Part shown: piece after piece, positions 1-7,146 of the stretch
Position numbering within the stretch: position 1 is the first letter of the stretch
How the letters are laid out: every line of letters begins with the position of its first letter
Assembly (NCBI GenBank): GCA_003567115.1
Contig: PXAP01000014.1
Coordinates: 1-10,426 of the forward strand
Direction of reading: 5' to 3'
Length of the DNA: 10,426 bases
Source of the DNA: Bacteroidota bacterium
GTDB lineage: Bacteria > Bacteroidota > Bacteroidia > Bacteroidales > PUMT01
Translations under genes and position numbers: made by a program
Notes under the pieces: model-generated
Told to the model about the DNA's origin: nothing
Seen by the model: the letters and a program-made list of their open reading frames with translations, nothing else
The model's database searches: none

Positions 1-279
1 GCTGCCAGACAGGCTGTTACCCGTCATATGAAAAGGGAGGGTCAGATATGGATTCGCATATTCCCCGATAAGCCGATTACAAAGAAGCCCGCCGAGGTAC
101 GTATGGGTAAGGGCAAGGGCGCTCCGGAAGCTTTTGTGGCACCGGTTACTCCCGGAAGAATCATAATAGAGACAGAAGGGGTACCCATTGAGGTAGCAAG
201 GGAGGCCCTGAGGCTTGCAGCTCAGAAATTACCGATTACCACCAAATTTGTTGTCAGACGTGATTTTATTGAGGAATAA
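1..279 (+). CDS. rplP: 50S ribosomal protein L16 (uL16), 5'-truncated by window edge
   Basis: L16 binds 23S rRNA near the A-site tRNA and peptidyl-transferase centre of the large subunit. Reading frame 1 is open from the first base and gives 92 C-terminal residues ending at TAA (277-279). The visible part carries the family blocks QIWIRIFPDKPITKKP and VRMGKGKGAPE, and the ending QKLPITTKFVVRRDF. Roughly the first 45-50 residues lie upstream of the window, judging from a usual length near 140. An internal ATG at 28 is not the real start, because homology continues upstream of it. It is followed by rpmC after 42 bases. The identification is firm; only the 5' end is missing. Confidence 0.97.
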   Translation, partial: AARQAVTRHMKREGQIWIRIFPDKPITKKPAEVRMGKGKGAPEAFVAPVTPGRIIIETEGVPIEVAREALRLAAQKLPITTKFVVRRDFIEE

Positions 280-321
280 AATTGATTTATAAATAAACCT
301 TTACAGATAAATAATGAACTA

Positions 322-528
322 ATGAAGATATCAGAGATACGGGAGATGACCAGCAGTGAGATTGAGGAAAGGATAGATACGGAAAAAAGCCTGTTGATAA
401 AGCTGAGAATGAACCATACCGTTTCGCCGCTTGACAATCCTCTGAAAATACCGGCTGCAAAAAGAAATATTGCCCGGTTAAAAACTGAACTGCGTCAACG
501 TATATTAACAGAGAAACAGAAAAGTTAA
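322..528 (+). CDS. rpmC: 50S ribosomal protein L29 (uL29)
   Basis: L29 is a small two-helix protein on the large subunit near the peptide exit tunnel, where it helps form the docking site for trigger factor and SRP. The product is 68 residues, normal for the family. The C-terminal helix has the typical pattern AAKRNIARLKTELRQR (about residues 45-60), matching the rpmC signature. The ATG at 322 gives the usual MKISEIREM-type opening. A second ATG at 313 reads only Met-Asn-stop, so it cannot serve. No Shine-Dalgarno sequence precedes the start; the leader is AT-rich. It sits in the standard rplP-rpmC-rpsQ order. Confidence 0.96.
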   Translation: MKISEIREMTSSEIEERIDTEKSLLIKLRMNHTVSPLDNPLKIPAAKRNIARLKTELRQRILTEKQKS

Positions 529-536
529 TTCTTGCA

Positions 537-791
537 ATGGAAAGAAAATTAAGAAAAGAACGTGTCGGTGTTGTTGCCAGCAATAAGATGGATAAATCCA
601 TCGTAGTTAATGTTATAAGAAGGGTAAAACATCCAATATATGGTAAGTTTGTGAAAAAATCCACCAGATTGATGGCACATGATCATCAGAATAGCTGTAA
701 TATTGGCGACACTGTTAAAATAATGGAAACCAGGCCCCTGAGCAGGAGTAAATGCTGGAGGTTAGTGGAAATAATTGAAAGAGCAAAATAG
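537..791 (+). CDS. rpsQ: 30S ribosomal protein S17 (uS17)
   Basis: S17 is a primary 16S rRNA-binding protein of OB-fold type, needed early in small-subunit assembly. The 84-residue product has the expected opening with GVVASNKMDKSIVV (residues 11-24), then RRVKHPIYGKFVKKSTR, and the loop HDHQNSCNIGDTVKIMETRPLS that characterises the family. The start lies 8 bases after the rpmC stop. The gene ends at TAG (789-791), two bases before rplN, so translation of the pair is probably coupled. No Shine-Dalgarno sequence is visible upstream. Confidence 0.97.
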   Translation: MERKLRKERVGVVASNKMDKSIVVNVIRRVKHPIYGKFVKKSTRLMAHDHQNSCNIGDTVKIMETRPLSRSKCWRLVEIIERAK

Positions 792-793
792 CA

Positions 794-1159
794 ATGATAC
801 AACAAGAAAGCAGATTAAATGTAGCTGATAACTCCGGGGCGAAGGAAGTCCTGTGCATAAGGGTTCTTGGCGGCAGCGGGAAGAAATATGCAGGGGTTGG
901 CGATACTATAATTGTTACTGTTAAAAGCGCTATTCCCGCAGGAGAAATTAAAAAAGGTACTGTAAGCAAAGCCGTGGTGGTTCGTACAAAAAACCAGGTA
1001 CGAAGGATTGACGGCTCCTATATCCGGTTTGATGATAATGCTGTTGTACTTCTGAACAATGTCGGTGAAATAAGGGGGACCCGTATTTTCGGACCTGTTC
1101 CCCGGGAACTGCGTGAAAAGTATATGAAGATTGTTTCTCTTGCACCCGAAGTTTTATAA
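794..1159 (+). CDS. rplN: 50S ribosomal protein L14 (uL14)
   Basis: L14 is a five-stranded beta-barrel protein of the large subunit at the subunit interface, forming a bridge with 16S rRNA and the landing site for the silencing factor RsfS. The 121-residue length is typical. Clear blocks are MIQQESRLNVADNSGAKE (1-18), CIRVLGGSGKKYAGVGD (21-37) and the C-terminal EIRGTRIFGPVPRELR (92-107). This is the first gene of the classical spc operon in Escherichia coli. Here it follows rpsQ by only two bases, so no separate promoter is apparent. Confidence 0.98.
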   Translation: MIQQESRLNVADNSGAKEVLCIRVLGGSGKKYAGVGDTIIVTVKSAIPAGEIKKGTVSKAVVVRTKNQVRRIDGSYIRFDDNAVVLLNNVGEIRGTRIFGPVPRELREKYMKIVSLAPEVL

Positions 1160-1182
1160 TATATTACTAAAAATCAAGATTA

Positions 1183-1506
1183 ATGGGAAGAAAATACCAT
1201 ATAAAGAAAGGTGATACGGTATATGTGATATCAGGTGAATCAAAGGGACAGCAGGGAAGGGTCCTTGATGTTATCACAAAGGAAGGGAAGGCCATTGTCG
1301 AAGGAGTTAACATGGTGTCAAGGCATACAAAACCCAATGTCAAGCATAAACAGGGAGGGATTATCAAGAAAGAGGCTCCCATCGATATTACAAACCTGAT
1401 GCTGGTAGATCCTTCAACAGGAAATCCCACAAAAATCGGAAGAAGATTAAACGATAAGAATAAATTGGTGCGTTATTCTAAAAAAACAGGGGAGGAAATA
1501 AAATAA
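1183..1506 (+). CDS. rplX: 50S ribosomal protein L24 (uL24)
   Basis: L24 is one of the initiator proteins of large-subunit assembly and lies by the polypeptide tunnel exit. The product is 107 residues. A KOW motif lies at about residues 6-33 (KKGDTVYVISGESKGQQGRV), followed by GVNMVSRHTKPNVKHKQGGI and a PIDITNLML strand, all typical of the family. The start is ATG at 1183 in an AT-rich leader without a Shine-Dalgarno sequence. The stop TAA (1504-1506) shares its last base with the rplE start codon, a TAATG junction that favours translational coupling. Confidence 0.97.
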   Translation: MGRKYHIKKGDTVYVISGESKGQQGRVLDVITKEGKAIVEGVNMVSRHTKPNVKHKQGGIIKKEAPIDITNLMLVDPSTGNPTKIGRRLNDKNKLVRYSKKTGEEIK

Positions 1507-2054
1507 TGGAGTACAAGCCGACACTTAAGGAAAGATATTTTAAGGAGATTGTGCCCGCACTCAGCAAAGAGTTTAATTATAAAAGTGTGATGCAGGTGCC
1601 CAGGTTAGAGAAGATTGTTATAAACCAGGGTGTGGGAGAGGCTGTGGCTGACAAGAAGGTGATTGAGGTTGCGCAGAATGAGCTTACTGCAATTGCCGGT
1701 CAGAAAGCTGTACAAACATTTTCCAGAAAGGACATCTCCAATTTCAAACTACGGCGTGATATGCCTATAGGTGTTCGTGTTACACTGCGCAGAGACAGAA
1801 TGTATGAATTCCTGGAGAAACTTATTGCTGCTGCTTTGCCCAGGATCAGGGATTTCAGGGGAGTCAGCAGCAAATTTGACGGCAGGGGGAATTATACCCT
1901 TGGGATAACCGAACAGATAATATTTCCGGAGATCGATATTGATAAGATAAATAAAATTCTGGGAATGGAAATCAGTTTTGTCACCACTGCACCTACAGAT
2001 GAAGAAGGATTTGCTCTTCTCAGGGAATTTGGCATACCATTCAGGAAACGATAA
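1506..2054 (+). CDS. rplE: 50S ribosomal protein L5 (uL5)
   Basis: L5 binds 5S rRNA with L18, joins it to the central protuberance, and contacts the P-site tRNA. The product is 182 residues. Family blocks include VPRLEKIVINQGVGEAVADK (31-50), the GQKAVQTFSRKDISNFKLR segment (65-83), MPIGVRVTLRRDRMYEF (86-102) and FDGRGNYTLGITEQIIFPEI (124-143). The ATG overlaps the rplX stop by one base. Unusually for this window, GGAGG at 1491-1495 lies 10 bases upstream; it falls in rplX codons for Gly-Glu-Glu and may be coincidental. Confidence 0.98.
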   Translation: MEYKPTLKERYFKEIVPALSKEFNYKSVMQVPRLEKIVINQGVGEAVADKKVIEVAQNELTAIAGQKAVQTFSRKDISNFKLRRDMPIGVRVTLRRDRMYEFLEKLIAAALPRIRDFRGVSSKFDGRGNYTLGITEQIIFPEIDIDKINKILGMEISFVTTAPTDEEGFALLREFGIPFRKR

Positions 2055-2064
2055 AAAAAATAAG

Positions 2065-2334
2065 ATGGCAAAAGAATCAATGAAAGCGCGTGAAAAACAC
2101 CGGAAAAAACTGGTTGACCGTTACGCGGAAAAACGTGAAAAACTTAAAGCTGAAGGTGATTATGTGGGGTTAAGCCGGTTACCACGTAACAGCAATCCGA
2201 TCCGTTTGCATAACCGGTGTAAACTGACCGGTCGGCCGAAAGGTTATATGCGGCAGTTTGGTGTAAGCAGAATAACTTTCAGGGAGATGGCATCAAAGGG
2301 GCTGATTCCCGGATTAAAAAAAGCAAGTTGGTAG
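2065..2334 (+). CDS. rpsN: 30S ribosomal protein S14 (uS14), zinc-independent long form
   Basis: S14 sits in the head of the small subunit near the A site. With the ATG at 2065 the protein is 89 residues, opening MAKESMKAREKHRKK. This is the expected start, because the in-frame upstream codons from 1978 lie inside rplE and give no S14-like sequence. The C-terminal block LTGRPKGYMRQFGVSRITFREMA (54-76) is diagnostic. Only one cysteine (C52) is present, so the CxxC pairs of the short zinc-ribbon form are absent. This is the long C-minus type found in E. coli. It starts 10 bases after rplE. Confidence 0.97.
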   Translation: MAKESMKAREKHRKKLVDRYAEKREKLKAEGDYVGLSRLPRNSNPIRLHNRCKLTGRPKGYMRQFGVSRITFREMASKGLIPGLKKASW

Positions 2335-2356
2335 TTATTATATAAAATTAATTAAA

Positions 2357-2752
2357 ATGACAGATCCTATAGCAGATTATCTTACACGGATAAGAAATGC
2401 CCTGCTGGCCAAACATAAAATTGTAGAGATACCTGCTTCGAATTTGAAAAAAGATATTACCAAAATTCTCTATGAGAAGGGTTATGTTCTGAACTATAAA
2501 TTTGAAGATGACGGGGTGCAGGGAACAATTAAGATAGCACTAAAATACCATCCCGAAACAAAGCAACCGGTCATTAAATCACTTCGCCGTGTAAGCCGGC
2601 CCGGACTGCGCCAGTATAAGGGCAAGGATGATTTGCCCAGGGTGCTGAACGGACTGGGCATTGCAATTATGTCAACATCACAGGGGGTTATCTCGGACAA
2701 AGAGGCCCGTAAGAAAAGCATCGGAGGTGAGGTTTTGTGTTACGTGTATTAA
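2357..2752 (+). CDS. rpsH: 30S ribosomal protein S8 (uS8)
   Basis: S8 is a primary binder of the central domain of 16S rRNA. In E. coli it also represses the spc operon by binding mRNA at the rplE start. The product is 131 residues, beginning MTDPIADYLTRIRNA and ending with the hallmark block STSQGVISDKEARKKSIGGE followed by VLCYVY (106-131), which includes the RNA-contacting STS...GV segment. The start follows a very AT-rich 22-base spacer with no Shine-Dalgarno sequence. I did not find an obvious S8-type operator at the rplE start here. Confidence 0.98.
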   Translation: MTDPIADYLTRIRNALLAKHKIVEIPASNLKKDITKILYEKGYVLNYKFEDDGVQGTIKIALKYHPETKQPVIKSLRRVSRPGLRQYKGKDDLPRVLNGLGIAIMSTSQGVISDKEARKKSIGGEVLCYVY

Positions 2753-2769
2753 ACTGGAGAATTTGAATA

Positions 2770-3324
2770 ATGTCAAGAATCGGAAATTTACCCGTTGTAT
2801 TACCTGAAAAGGTTACTGTTTCGACAGACAAAAATAATGTGGTCATTGTGAAGGGGCCTCTTGGTGAGCTTTCCCAGAAGATTGACCCGCGAATTAATGT
2901 AAAACTGGAAGATAATCAGGTCAGTTTATCGCGATCTTCGGATGACAACCCGACCAAAGCCATGCACGGTTTATACCGTTCCTTGTTATACAATATGGGG
3001 GTAGGGGTCTCCGAAGGGTTTGAAATAAAGCAGGAGCTTGTTGGTGTAGGCTACAGGGCTGTGGCTACAGGGCAGTTGCTTGAACTGAGTCTGGGTTACT
3101 CGCATGAGATTCTTTTTGAGATACCTCCCGAAGTAAAGGTTGAGACGGTAACAGAAAGACGCAAAAATCCGGTTATTACCCTCAAAAGTACCGACAAGCA
3201 GCTTATAGGACAGGTGGCGGCCAAAATAAGGTCTTTCCGGAAGCCTGAGCCGTACAAAGGTAAAGGAGTGAAATATGTGGGAGAGCAACTGAGGAAAAAA
3301 GCCGGTAAATCTGCAAGTGTTTAA
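2770..3324 (+). CDS. rplF: 50S ribosomal protein L6 (uL6)
   Basis: L6 lies at the base of the L7/L12 stalk near the factor-binding sarcin-ricin loop. The 184-residue product shows the two-fold domain architecture of the family: an N-terminal half from MSRIGNLPVVLPEKV, and a C-terminal half with VGVGYRAVATGQLLELSLGYSH (91-112). The bacterial signature RSFRKPEPYKGKGVKY lies at about 154-169. A GGAG at 2755-2758 lies about 11 bases before the ATG, possibly a weak ribosome-binding site. It is followed by rplR after 24 AT-rich bases. Confidence 0.98.
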   Translation: MSRIGNLPVVLPEKVTVSTDKNNVVIVKGPLGELSQKIDPRINVKLEDNQVSLSRSSDDNPTKAMHGLYRSLLYNMGVGVSEGFEIKQELVGVGYRAVATGQLLELSLGYSHEILFEIPPEVKVETVTERRKNPVITLKSTDKQLIGQVAAKIRSFRKPEPYKGKGVKYVGEQLRKKAGKSASV

Positions 3325-3348
3325 TATAATTGAAAATCGGTAATTATT

Positions 3349-3708
3349 ATGGCTTTAACTAAGCTTAAAAGAAGAAAGCGGATAAAAATGAGGATTCGCA
3401 GGCATATTTCCGGGACTCCAGAGCGTCCGAGAATGTCTGTGTACCGAAGCAACAAAGGGATATATGTGCAACTGATCGATGATATGAATGGTACGACACT
3501 TGTCGCAGCTTCTTCATTGAATAAAAATGAGAAAAAAGCCGGGCAGATCAATAAAATCGAACAGGCAAAACAGGTTGGAAAACTGATTGCGGAGAAATCT
3601 CTGGAAAAAGGTGTTTCCAAAGTGGTATTTGACAGGAATGGGTATTTATACCATGGCAGGGTAAAGGCGTTAGCTGATGCTGCCAGGGAAGGTGGATTAA
3701 AATTTTAG
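3349..3708 (+). CDS. rplR: 50S ribosomal protein L18 (uL18)
   Basis: L18 binds 5S rRNA together with L5 and anchors it in the central protuberance. The product is 119 residues, with a basic N-terminus (LKRRKRIKMRIRRHISGT) followed by GTPERPRMSVYRSNKGIYVQ (22-41) and the C-terminal block VVFDRNGYLYHGRVKALADA (92-111), both typical of the family. It ends at TAG (3706-3708), three bases before rpsE, suggesting coupled translation. The leader is AT-rich, without a Shine-Dalgarno sequence. Confidence 0.97.
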   Translation: MALTKLKRRKRIKMRIRRHISGTPERPRMSVYRSNKGIYVQLIDDMNGTTLVAASSLNKNEKKAGQINKIEQAKQVGKLIAEKSLEKGVSKVVFDRNGYLYHGRVKALADAAREGGLKF

Positions 3709-3711
3709 ATT

Positions 3712-4227
3712 ATGTCAACAACAATAAGAAAAGTAAAAACCAGTGATTTGGAATTGAAAGACCGCGTTGTGAGCATTCAGCGTGTAACCAAAGTAACCAA
3801 AGGTGGCCGGACCTTCAGTTTTTCTGCCATAGTGGTAGTTGGTAATGAAGATGGCATAGTTGGTTACGGACTCGGCAAGGCTAATGAAGTAACTACTGCC
3901 ATAGCAAAAGGTATTGATGATGCCAAAAAGAATCTCGTGAGGGTACCCATACATAAAGGAACAATACCCCATGAACAGTTTGCTCAATATGGCGGTGCAA
4001 AAGTGTTTTTAAAACCGGCCTCCCATGGTACGGGGGTTGTTGCAGGCGGTGCTATGCGTGCAGTTCTGGAGAGCGTCGGGATAATTGATGTCCTGGCCAA
4101 GTCAAAGGGAGCAGCCAATCCCCACAACCTGGTCAAAGCTACTCTTAAGGCACTTATGGAGTTACGCGATGCCCACACTGTTTCTGAGCTCAGAGGTGTT
4201 CCGCTGGATAAAGTTTTTAACGGATAA
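3712..4227 (+). CDS. rpsE: 30S ribosomal protein S5 (uS5)
   Basis: S5 lies at the mRNA entry site of the small subunit. It affects decoding accuracy and carries spectinomycin- and ram-type mutations in other bacteria. The product is 171 residues. The N-terminal double-stranded-RNA-binding-like domain (about 15-80) contains RVTKVTKGGRTFSFSAIVVV and GYGLGKANEVTTAIAKG. The C-terminal domain contains PASHGTGVVAGGAMRAVLE (102-120) and AKSKGAANPHNLVKAT (129-144). The KGGR loop where spectinomycin resistance arises in other species is present. A 96-base gap, one of the two longest in the window, follows it. Confidence 0.98.
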   Translation: MSTTIRKVKTSDLELKDRVVSIQRVTKVTKGGRTFSFSAIVVVGNEDGIVGYGLGKANEVTTAIAKGIDDAKKNLVRVPIHKGTIPHEQFAQYGGAKVFLKPASHGTGVVAGGAMRAVLESVGIIDVLAKSKGAANPHNLVKATLKALMELRDAHTVSELRGVPLDKVFNG

Positions 4228-4323
4228 AAACATCGGTGTAAACAATCCACAAGGGGACTCGTTAATATCAGGGTTGCTGCAACCGGCCATTAAAGGAAAA
4301 CATTAAAAAATTAACTAAAGGTC
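4228..4323 (+). other. rpsE-rpmD spacer with an imperfect hairpin
   Basis: This 96-base gap is long for the cluster, where most neighbours are 2-42 bases apart. It can form a hairpin at 4262-4293: an outer stem TTAAT/ATTAA (4262-4266 with 4289-4293), a small internal loop, and an inner stem GGTTG/CAACC (4272-4276 with 4280-4284) closing a three-base loop CTG. No T-run follows it, so it does not look like an intrinsic terminator. An out-of-frame open stretch runs through part of the gap but looks like a shadow of rpsE. A structured or regulatory role is only a possibility. Confidence 0.3.
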
Positions 4324-4506
4324 ATGGCAAAGATTCGGATTGAACAGGTAAAAAGTAAAATAGGAAGCTCCAGTCGCCAGAAAAAGACTTTGGAGGCACT
4401 GGGACTGAAACGGATAAGCAGCAGTGTCGAGGTGGAATCCACTCCCCAGATAGAGGGGATGGTTAAAAAGGTAAGTCATTTACTTAAAATTGAGAAGATT
4501 AAATAA
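4324..4506 (+). CDS. rpmD: 50S ribosomal protein L30 (uL30)
   Basis: L30 is a small large-subunit protein contacting 23S rRNA domain II. The 60-residue product matches the bacterial length. It has the family pattern of a first strand (MAKIRIEQVKSKIGS), a helix with the conserved RQKKTLEALGLKRI block (18-31), and a C-terminal strand and helix ending in MVKKVSHLLKIEKI. An in-frame TAA at 4312-4314 rules out a longer N-terminus. AAAGG lies only three bases before the ATG, too close for a normal Shine-Dalgarno site. It is followed by rplO after 15 bases. Confidence 0.96.
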   Translation: MAKIRIEQVKSKIGSSSRQKKTLEALGLKRISSSVEVESTPQIEGMVKKVSHLLKIEKIK

Positions 4507-4521
4507 TAAATAATTGCGGAT

Positions 4522-4968
4522 ATGGATTTGAGTAATTTAAAACCCGCAGAAGGTTCTGTCAGACGTGGAAAAAGGCTTGGAAGAGGTGAAGGTTCAGGCA
4601 GGGGTGGGACATCCACCAAAGGCCATAAGGGCCAGAAATCACGTTCGGGATACAAAAGACAGTTTGGATACGAGGGTGGGCAAATGCCTTTGCAAAGAAG
4701 GGTGCCCAAATTTGGTTTCAGAAATATTAACCGTAAATCCTACAAGGGAATCAATATTGATTTGTTGCAGGGTCTGGCTGAAAAAACCGGAGCATCATCA
4801 TTTAATGTTCAGACTTTTGTAGATGCCGGCCTGGCATCGCGAAATGACCTTGTCAAGATACTGGGAAGGGGTAAGCTGGATGCCGGGCTTGAGATTAAAG
4901 CTCATGCCTTTTCCAGGTCTGCCCGGGAAGCAATTGAAAAATCAGGTGGCAAAGCAGTGAAAATATAA
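4522..4968 (+). CDS. rplO: 50S ribosomal protein L15 (uL15)
   Basis: L15 is a late-assembling large-subunit protein whose extended N-terminus threads through 23S rRNA. The 148-residue product has the characteristic glycine- and arginine-rich N-terminal arm: RGKRLGRGEGSGRGGTSTKG (15-34), GHKGQKSRSG, and EGGQMPLQRRVPKFGF (51-66). The globular C-terminal part ends SAREAIEKSGGKAVKI. The spacing to secY is only 5 bases, so L15 and SecY synthesis are probably linked, as in most bacteria. Confidence 0.97.
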   Translation: MDLSNLKPAEGSVRRGKRLGRGEGSGRGGTSTKGHKGQKSRSGYKRQFGYEGGQMPLQRRVPKFGFRNINRKSYKGINIDLLQGLAEKTGASSFNVQTFVDAGLASRNDLVKILGRGKLDAGLEIKAHAFSRSAREAIEKSGGKAVKI

Positions 4969-4973
4969 ATTTT

Positions 4974-6314
4974 ATGAAGGCATTCATTGAAACCATAAAA
5001 AACATTTTTAAGATTGAGGATCTTCGGTCAAGAATTTTATATACACTGGGGATATTGCTGATTTACCGTCTTGGTTCATTTGTTGTATTACCGGGAATCG
5101 ACCCCAACCAGCTTGGTGCATTGCAGGATCAGACCGCCGATGGTATACTGGGTCTGCTGGATATGTTTTCAGGGGGAGCATTTGCAAATGCTTCCATTTT
5201 TGCCCTTGGTATCATGCCCTATATTTCCGCATCCATTGTTGTGCAGTTGCTAGGAATTGCCGTTCCTTATTTTCAGCGTCTTCAGCGTGAAGGGGAAAGC
5301 GGAAGGAGAAAGATCAATCAGATTACAAGGTATCTTACCGTACTTATTCTTATTTTCCAGGGGCCGGCTTACCTGACAAATCTGCAGGTTCAGCTGCCAC
5401 CCGCTGCTTTTGTTCTGGGCGGACCGTTTTTCTGGGTGTCCTCGGTTGTTATTCTCATTTCCGGGACCATGTTTGTAATGTGGCTGGGTGAACGTATAAC
5501 CGATAACGGCATTGGCAACGGCATTTCACTTATTATTATGGTGGGGATTATTGCACGCCTGCCCTACGCTTTGTTTGCCGAGTTCTTTGCGAAACTTGAA
5601 GCGGGACCGGGAGGGGGACTGATAATGTTTATTGTTGAAATGGTTGTGCTTTTCTTTGTGTTTATGGGTGTAATACTGCTTGTTCAGGGTACAAGGCGTA
5701 TACCTGTTCAGTATGCAAAACGTATCGTTGGGAACAAACAATACGGAGGGGTAAGGCAGTATATACCACTTAAGGTCAATTCTGCCGGTGTTATGCCGAT
5801 AATTTTTGCACAGGCCCTTATGTTCATCCCCCTTACACTCTCAAGTTTCGCTCCAACTGAAGCAATGACCGGATTCGCAGCAGCATTCAGTAATTTTACC
5901 GGTTTCTGGTATAACTTTACTTTTGCAACATTGATTATTCTGTTTACCTATTTTTATACTGCTGTCACCATAAATCCGGGACAGATGGCTGAAGACATGA
6001 AGCGTAACGGCGGTTTTATCCCCGGAGTAAAACCGGGAAAGAAAACAGTTGAATTTCTGGATACAATAATGTCGAGGATAACATTACCGGGGTCACTGTG
6101 TCTTGCCCTGGTGGCAATCATGCCTGCTTTTGCCATGATGGCCGGAGTTACCTCAACATTTGCCCAGTTTTACGGGGGTACTTCCCTGCTGATAATGGTG
6201 GGAGTAGTGCTGGATACATTACAGCAGATAGAAAGTCATCTGCTAATGAGGCATTATGACGGGTTAATGAAATCCGGCAGAATTAAAGGCAGAAGCGGAG
6301 GGGGTGTTATCTGA
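4974..6314 (+). CDS. secY: Protein translocase channel subunit SecY
   Basis: SecY forms the inner-membrane channel that exports or inserts proteins with SecE, SecG and SecA or the ribosome. The 446-residue product has ten likely membrane segments, at about 21-39, 73-93, 118-135, 152-172, 180-200, 215-237, 270-290, 314-334, 370-390 and 400-416. Signature blocks are GIMPYISASIVVQLL (79-93), WLGERITDNGIGNGISLI (170-187), the cytosolic loop RRIPVQYAKR (241-250), and NPGQMAEDMKRNGGFIPG (334-351). The position matching E. coli R357 appears to be K353 (PGVKPGK). It ends at TGA, 22 bases before the preferred map start. Confidence 0.98.
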   Translation: MKAFIETIKNIFKIEDLRSRILYTLGILLIYRLGSFVVLPGIDPNQLGALQDQTADGILGLLDMFSGGAFANASIFALGIMPYISASIVVQLLGIAVPYFQRLQREGESGRRKINQITRYLTVLILIFQGPAYLTNLQVQLPPAAFVLGGPFFWVSSVVILISGTMFVMWLGERITDNGIGNGISLIIMVGIIARLPYALFAEFFAKLEAGPGGGLIMFIVEMVVLFFVFMGVILLVQGTRRIPVQYAKRIVGNKQYGGVRQYIPLKVNSAGVMPIIFAQALMFIPLTLSSFAPTEAMTGFAAAFSNFTGFWYNFTFATLIILFTYFYTAVTINPGQMAEDMKRNGGFIPGVKPGKKTVEFLDTIMSRITLPGSLCLALVAIMPAFAMMAGVTSTFAQFYGGTSLLIMVGVVLDTLQQIESHLLMRHYDGLMKSGRIKGRSGGGVI

Positions 6315-6336
6315 CTTTAATGATATACGTTCTTTG

Positions 6337-7146
6337 ATGTTAAATGATAAGGCAAATGAGGCTATTGAGATAATGCGGGAATGCAATATGCTGGTTTCAA
6401 AAACACTGGCAGAAATTGCAAAGATTGTTAAACCCGGCGTTACAACCATTGAACTGGACAGGATAGCTGAAGAGTATATACTTGATCACGGTGCAATTCC
6501 GGGTTTCAAAGGATATCAGGGTTTCCCCGCTACCCTGTGCACCTCTGTCAATTCACAGGTTGTTCATGGCATACCTTCAAACTCTGTTCTTAATGAAGGG
6601 GATATATTGTCGATAGACTGCGGGGTGAAAATGAAGGGGTATTATGGAGATACGGCCTATACCTATGCTGTTGGTGATCTTGACTCCGATGTGGCTGAAT
6701 TGCTGCGGGTTACTCACGACTCACTGTACAAGGGTATCGAGCAGGCCGTGACCGGTAAACGAGTGGGTGATATAGGACATGCTGTACAACAGCATGCTGA
6801 AAGTGCCGGTTTTTCAGTAGTTAGAGAGATGGTAGGCCACGGGTTAGGTAAAAATCTTCACCAGGCACCTGAAGTGCCAAATTACGGACGACGCGGCCGG
6901 GGTTCAATGCTAAAAGACGGTATGGTTCTGTGTATCGAACCCATGATAAACCTTGGAAGTAAAGCCATAGTACAGGATCCAGACGGATGGACCATACGCA
7001 CAAGGGATAATCAACAGTCGGCTCATTATGAACTGGCGGTAGTTGTGAGAAAAGAGAGAGCCGATATTTTGTCAACATTTAAATATATTGAAGAAGAATT
7101 AATTAAAACAAACAAAGGATTACCATGGCAAAACAAAAAGCCATAG
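6337..7146 (+). CDS. map: Type I methionine aminopeptidase
   Basis: This enzyme removes initiator methionine from nascent proteins using a di-metal centre. From the ATG at 6337 the protein is 269 residues. All expected ligands are present: D94 (SIDCG), D105 (GDTAY), H168 (GHGLG), E201 (IEPM) and E232 (HYEL), plus catalytic-site H77 (VHGIP). They correspond to E. coli D97, D108, H171, E204, E235 and H79. I chose the ATG because MLNDKANEAIEIMR then aligns in register with related starts of the form MIFLKTDEEIELLR. A GTG at 6304 would add 11 residues and overlap secY. The gene's last 22 bases overlap infA. Confidence 0.95.
   Translation: MLNDKANEAIEIMRECNMLVSKTLAEIAKIVKPGVTTIELDRIAEEYILDHGAIPGFKGYQGFPATLCTSVNSQVVHGIPSNSVLNEGDILSIDCGVKMKGYYGDTAYTYAVGDLDSDVAELLRVTHDSLYKGIEQAVTGKRVGDIGHAVQQHAESAGFSVVREMVGHGLGKNLHQAPEVPNYGRRGRGSMLKDGMVLCIEPMINLGSKAIVQDPDGWTIRTRDNQQSAHYELAVVVRKERADILSTFKYIEEELIKTNKGLPWQNKKP

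Noticed and set aside
1978..2064. N-terminal extension of S14 from an upstream ATG
   Set aside because: The 29 extra codons lie mostly inside rplE in another frame; canonical S14 starts at MAKESMKARE (2065).
2497..2504. TAAATTTG matching the Bacteroidota -7 promoter element (also at 9101-9108)
   Set aside because: Both lie inside coding sequence (rpsH, rpoA) and neither has a TTTG at the required distance upstream.
4085..4306. 73-codon open frame overlapping the end of rpsE and the following spacer
   Set aside because: Most of it is a shifted reading of conserved rpsE sequence; no recognisable protein and no independent start signal.
4271..4545. Long antisense and shadow reading frames on both strands throughout the window, for example minus strand near 4476-4709
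   Set aside because: They lie opposite or out of phase with highly conserved ribosomal genes, give low-complexity or family-less translations, and have no start context.
6304..6336. GTG start for map overlapping secY
   Set aside because: The ATG at 6337 aligns in register with known related N-termini; the 11 added residues have no conserved counterpart. The GTG is still formally possible.
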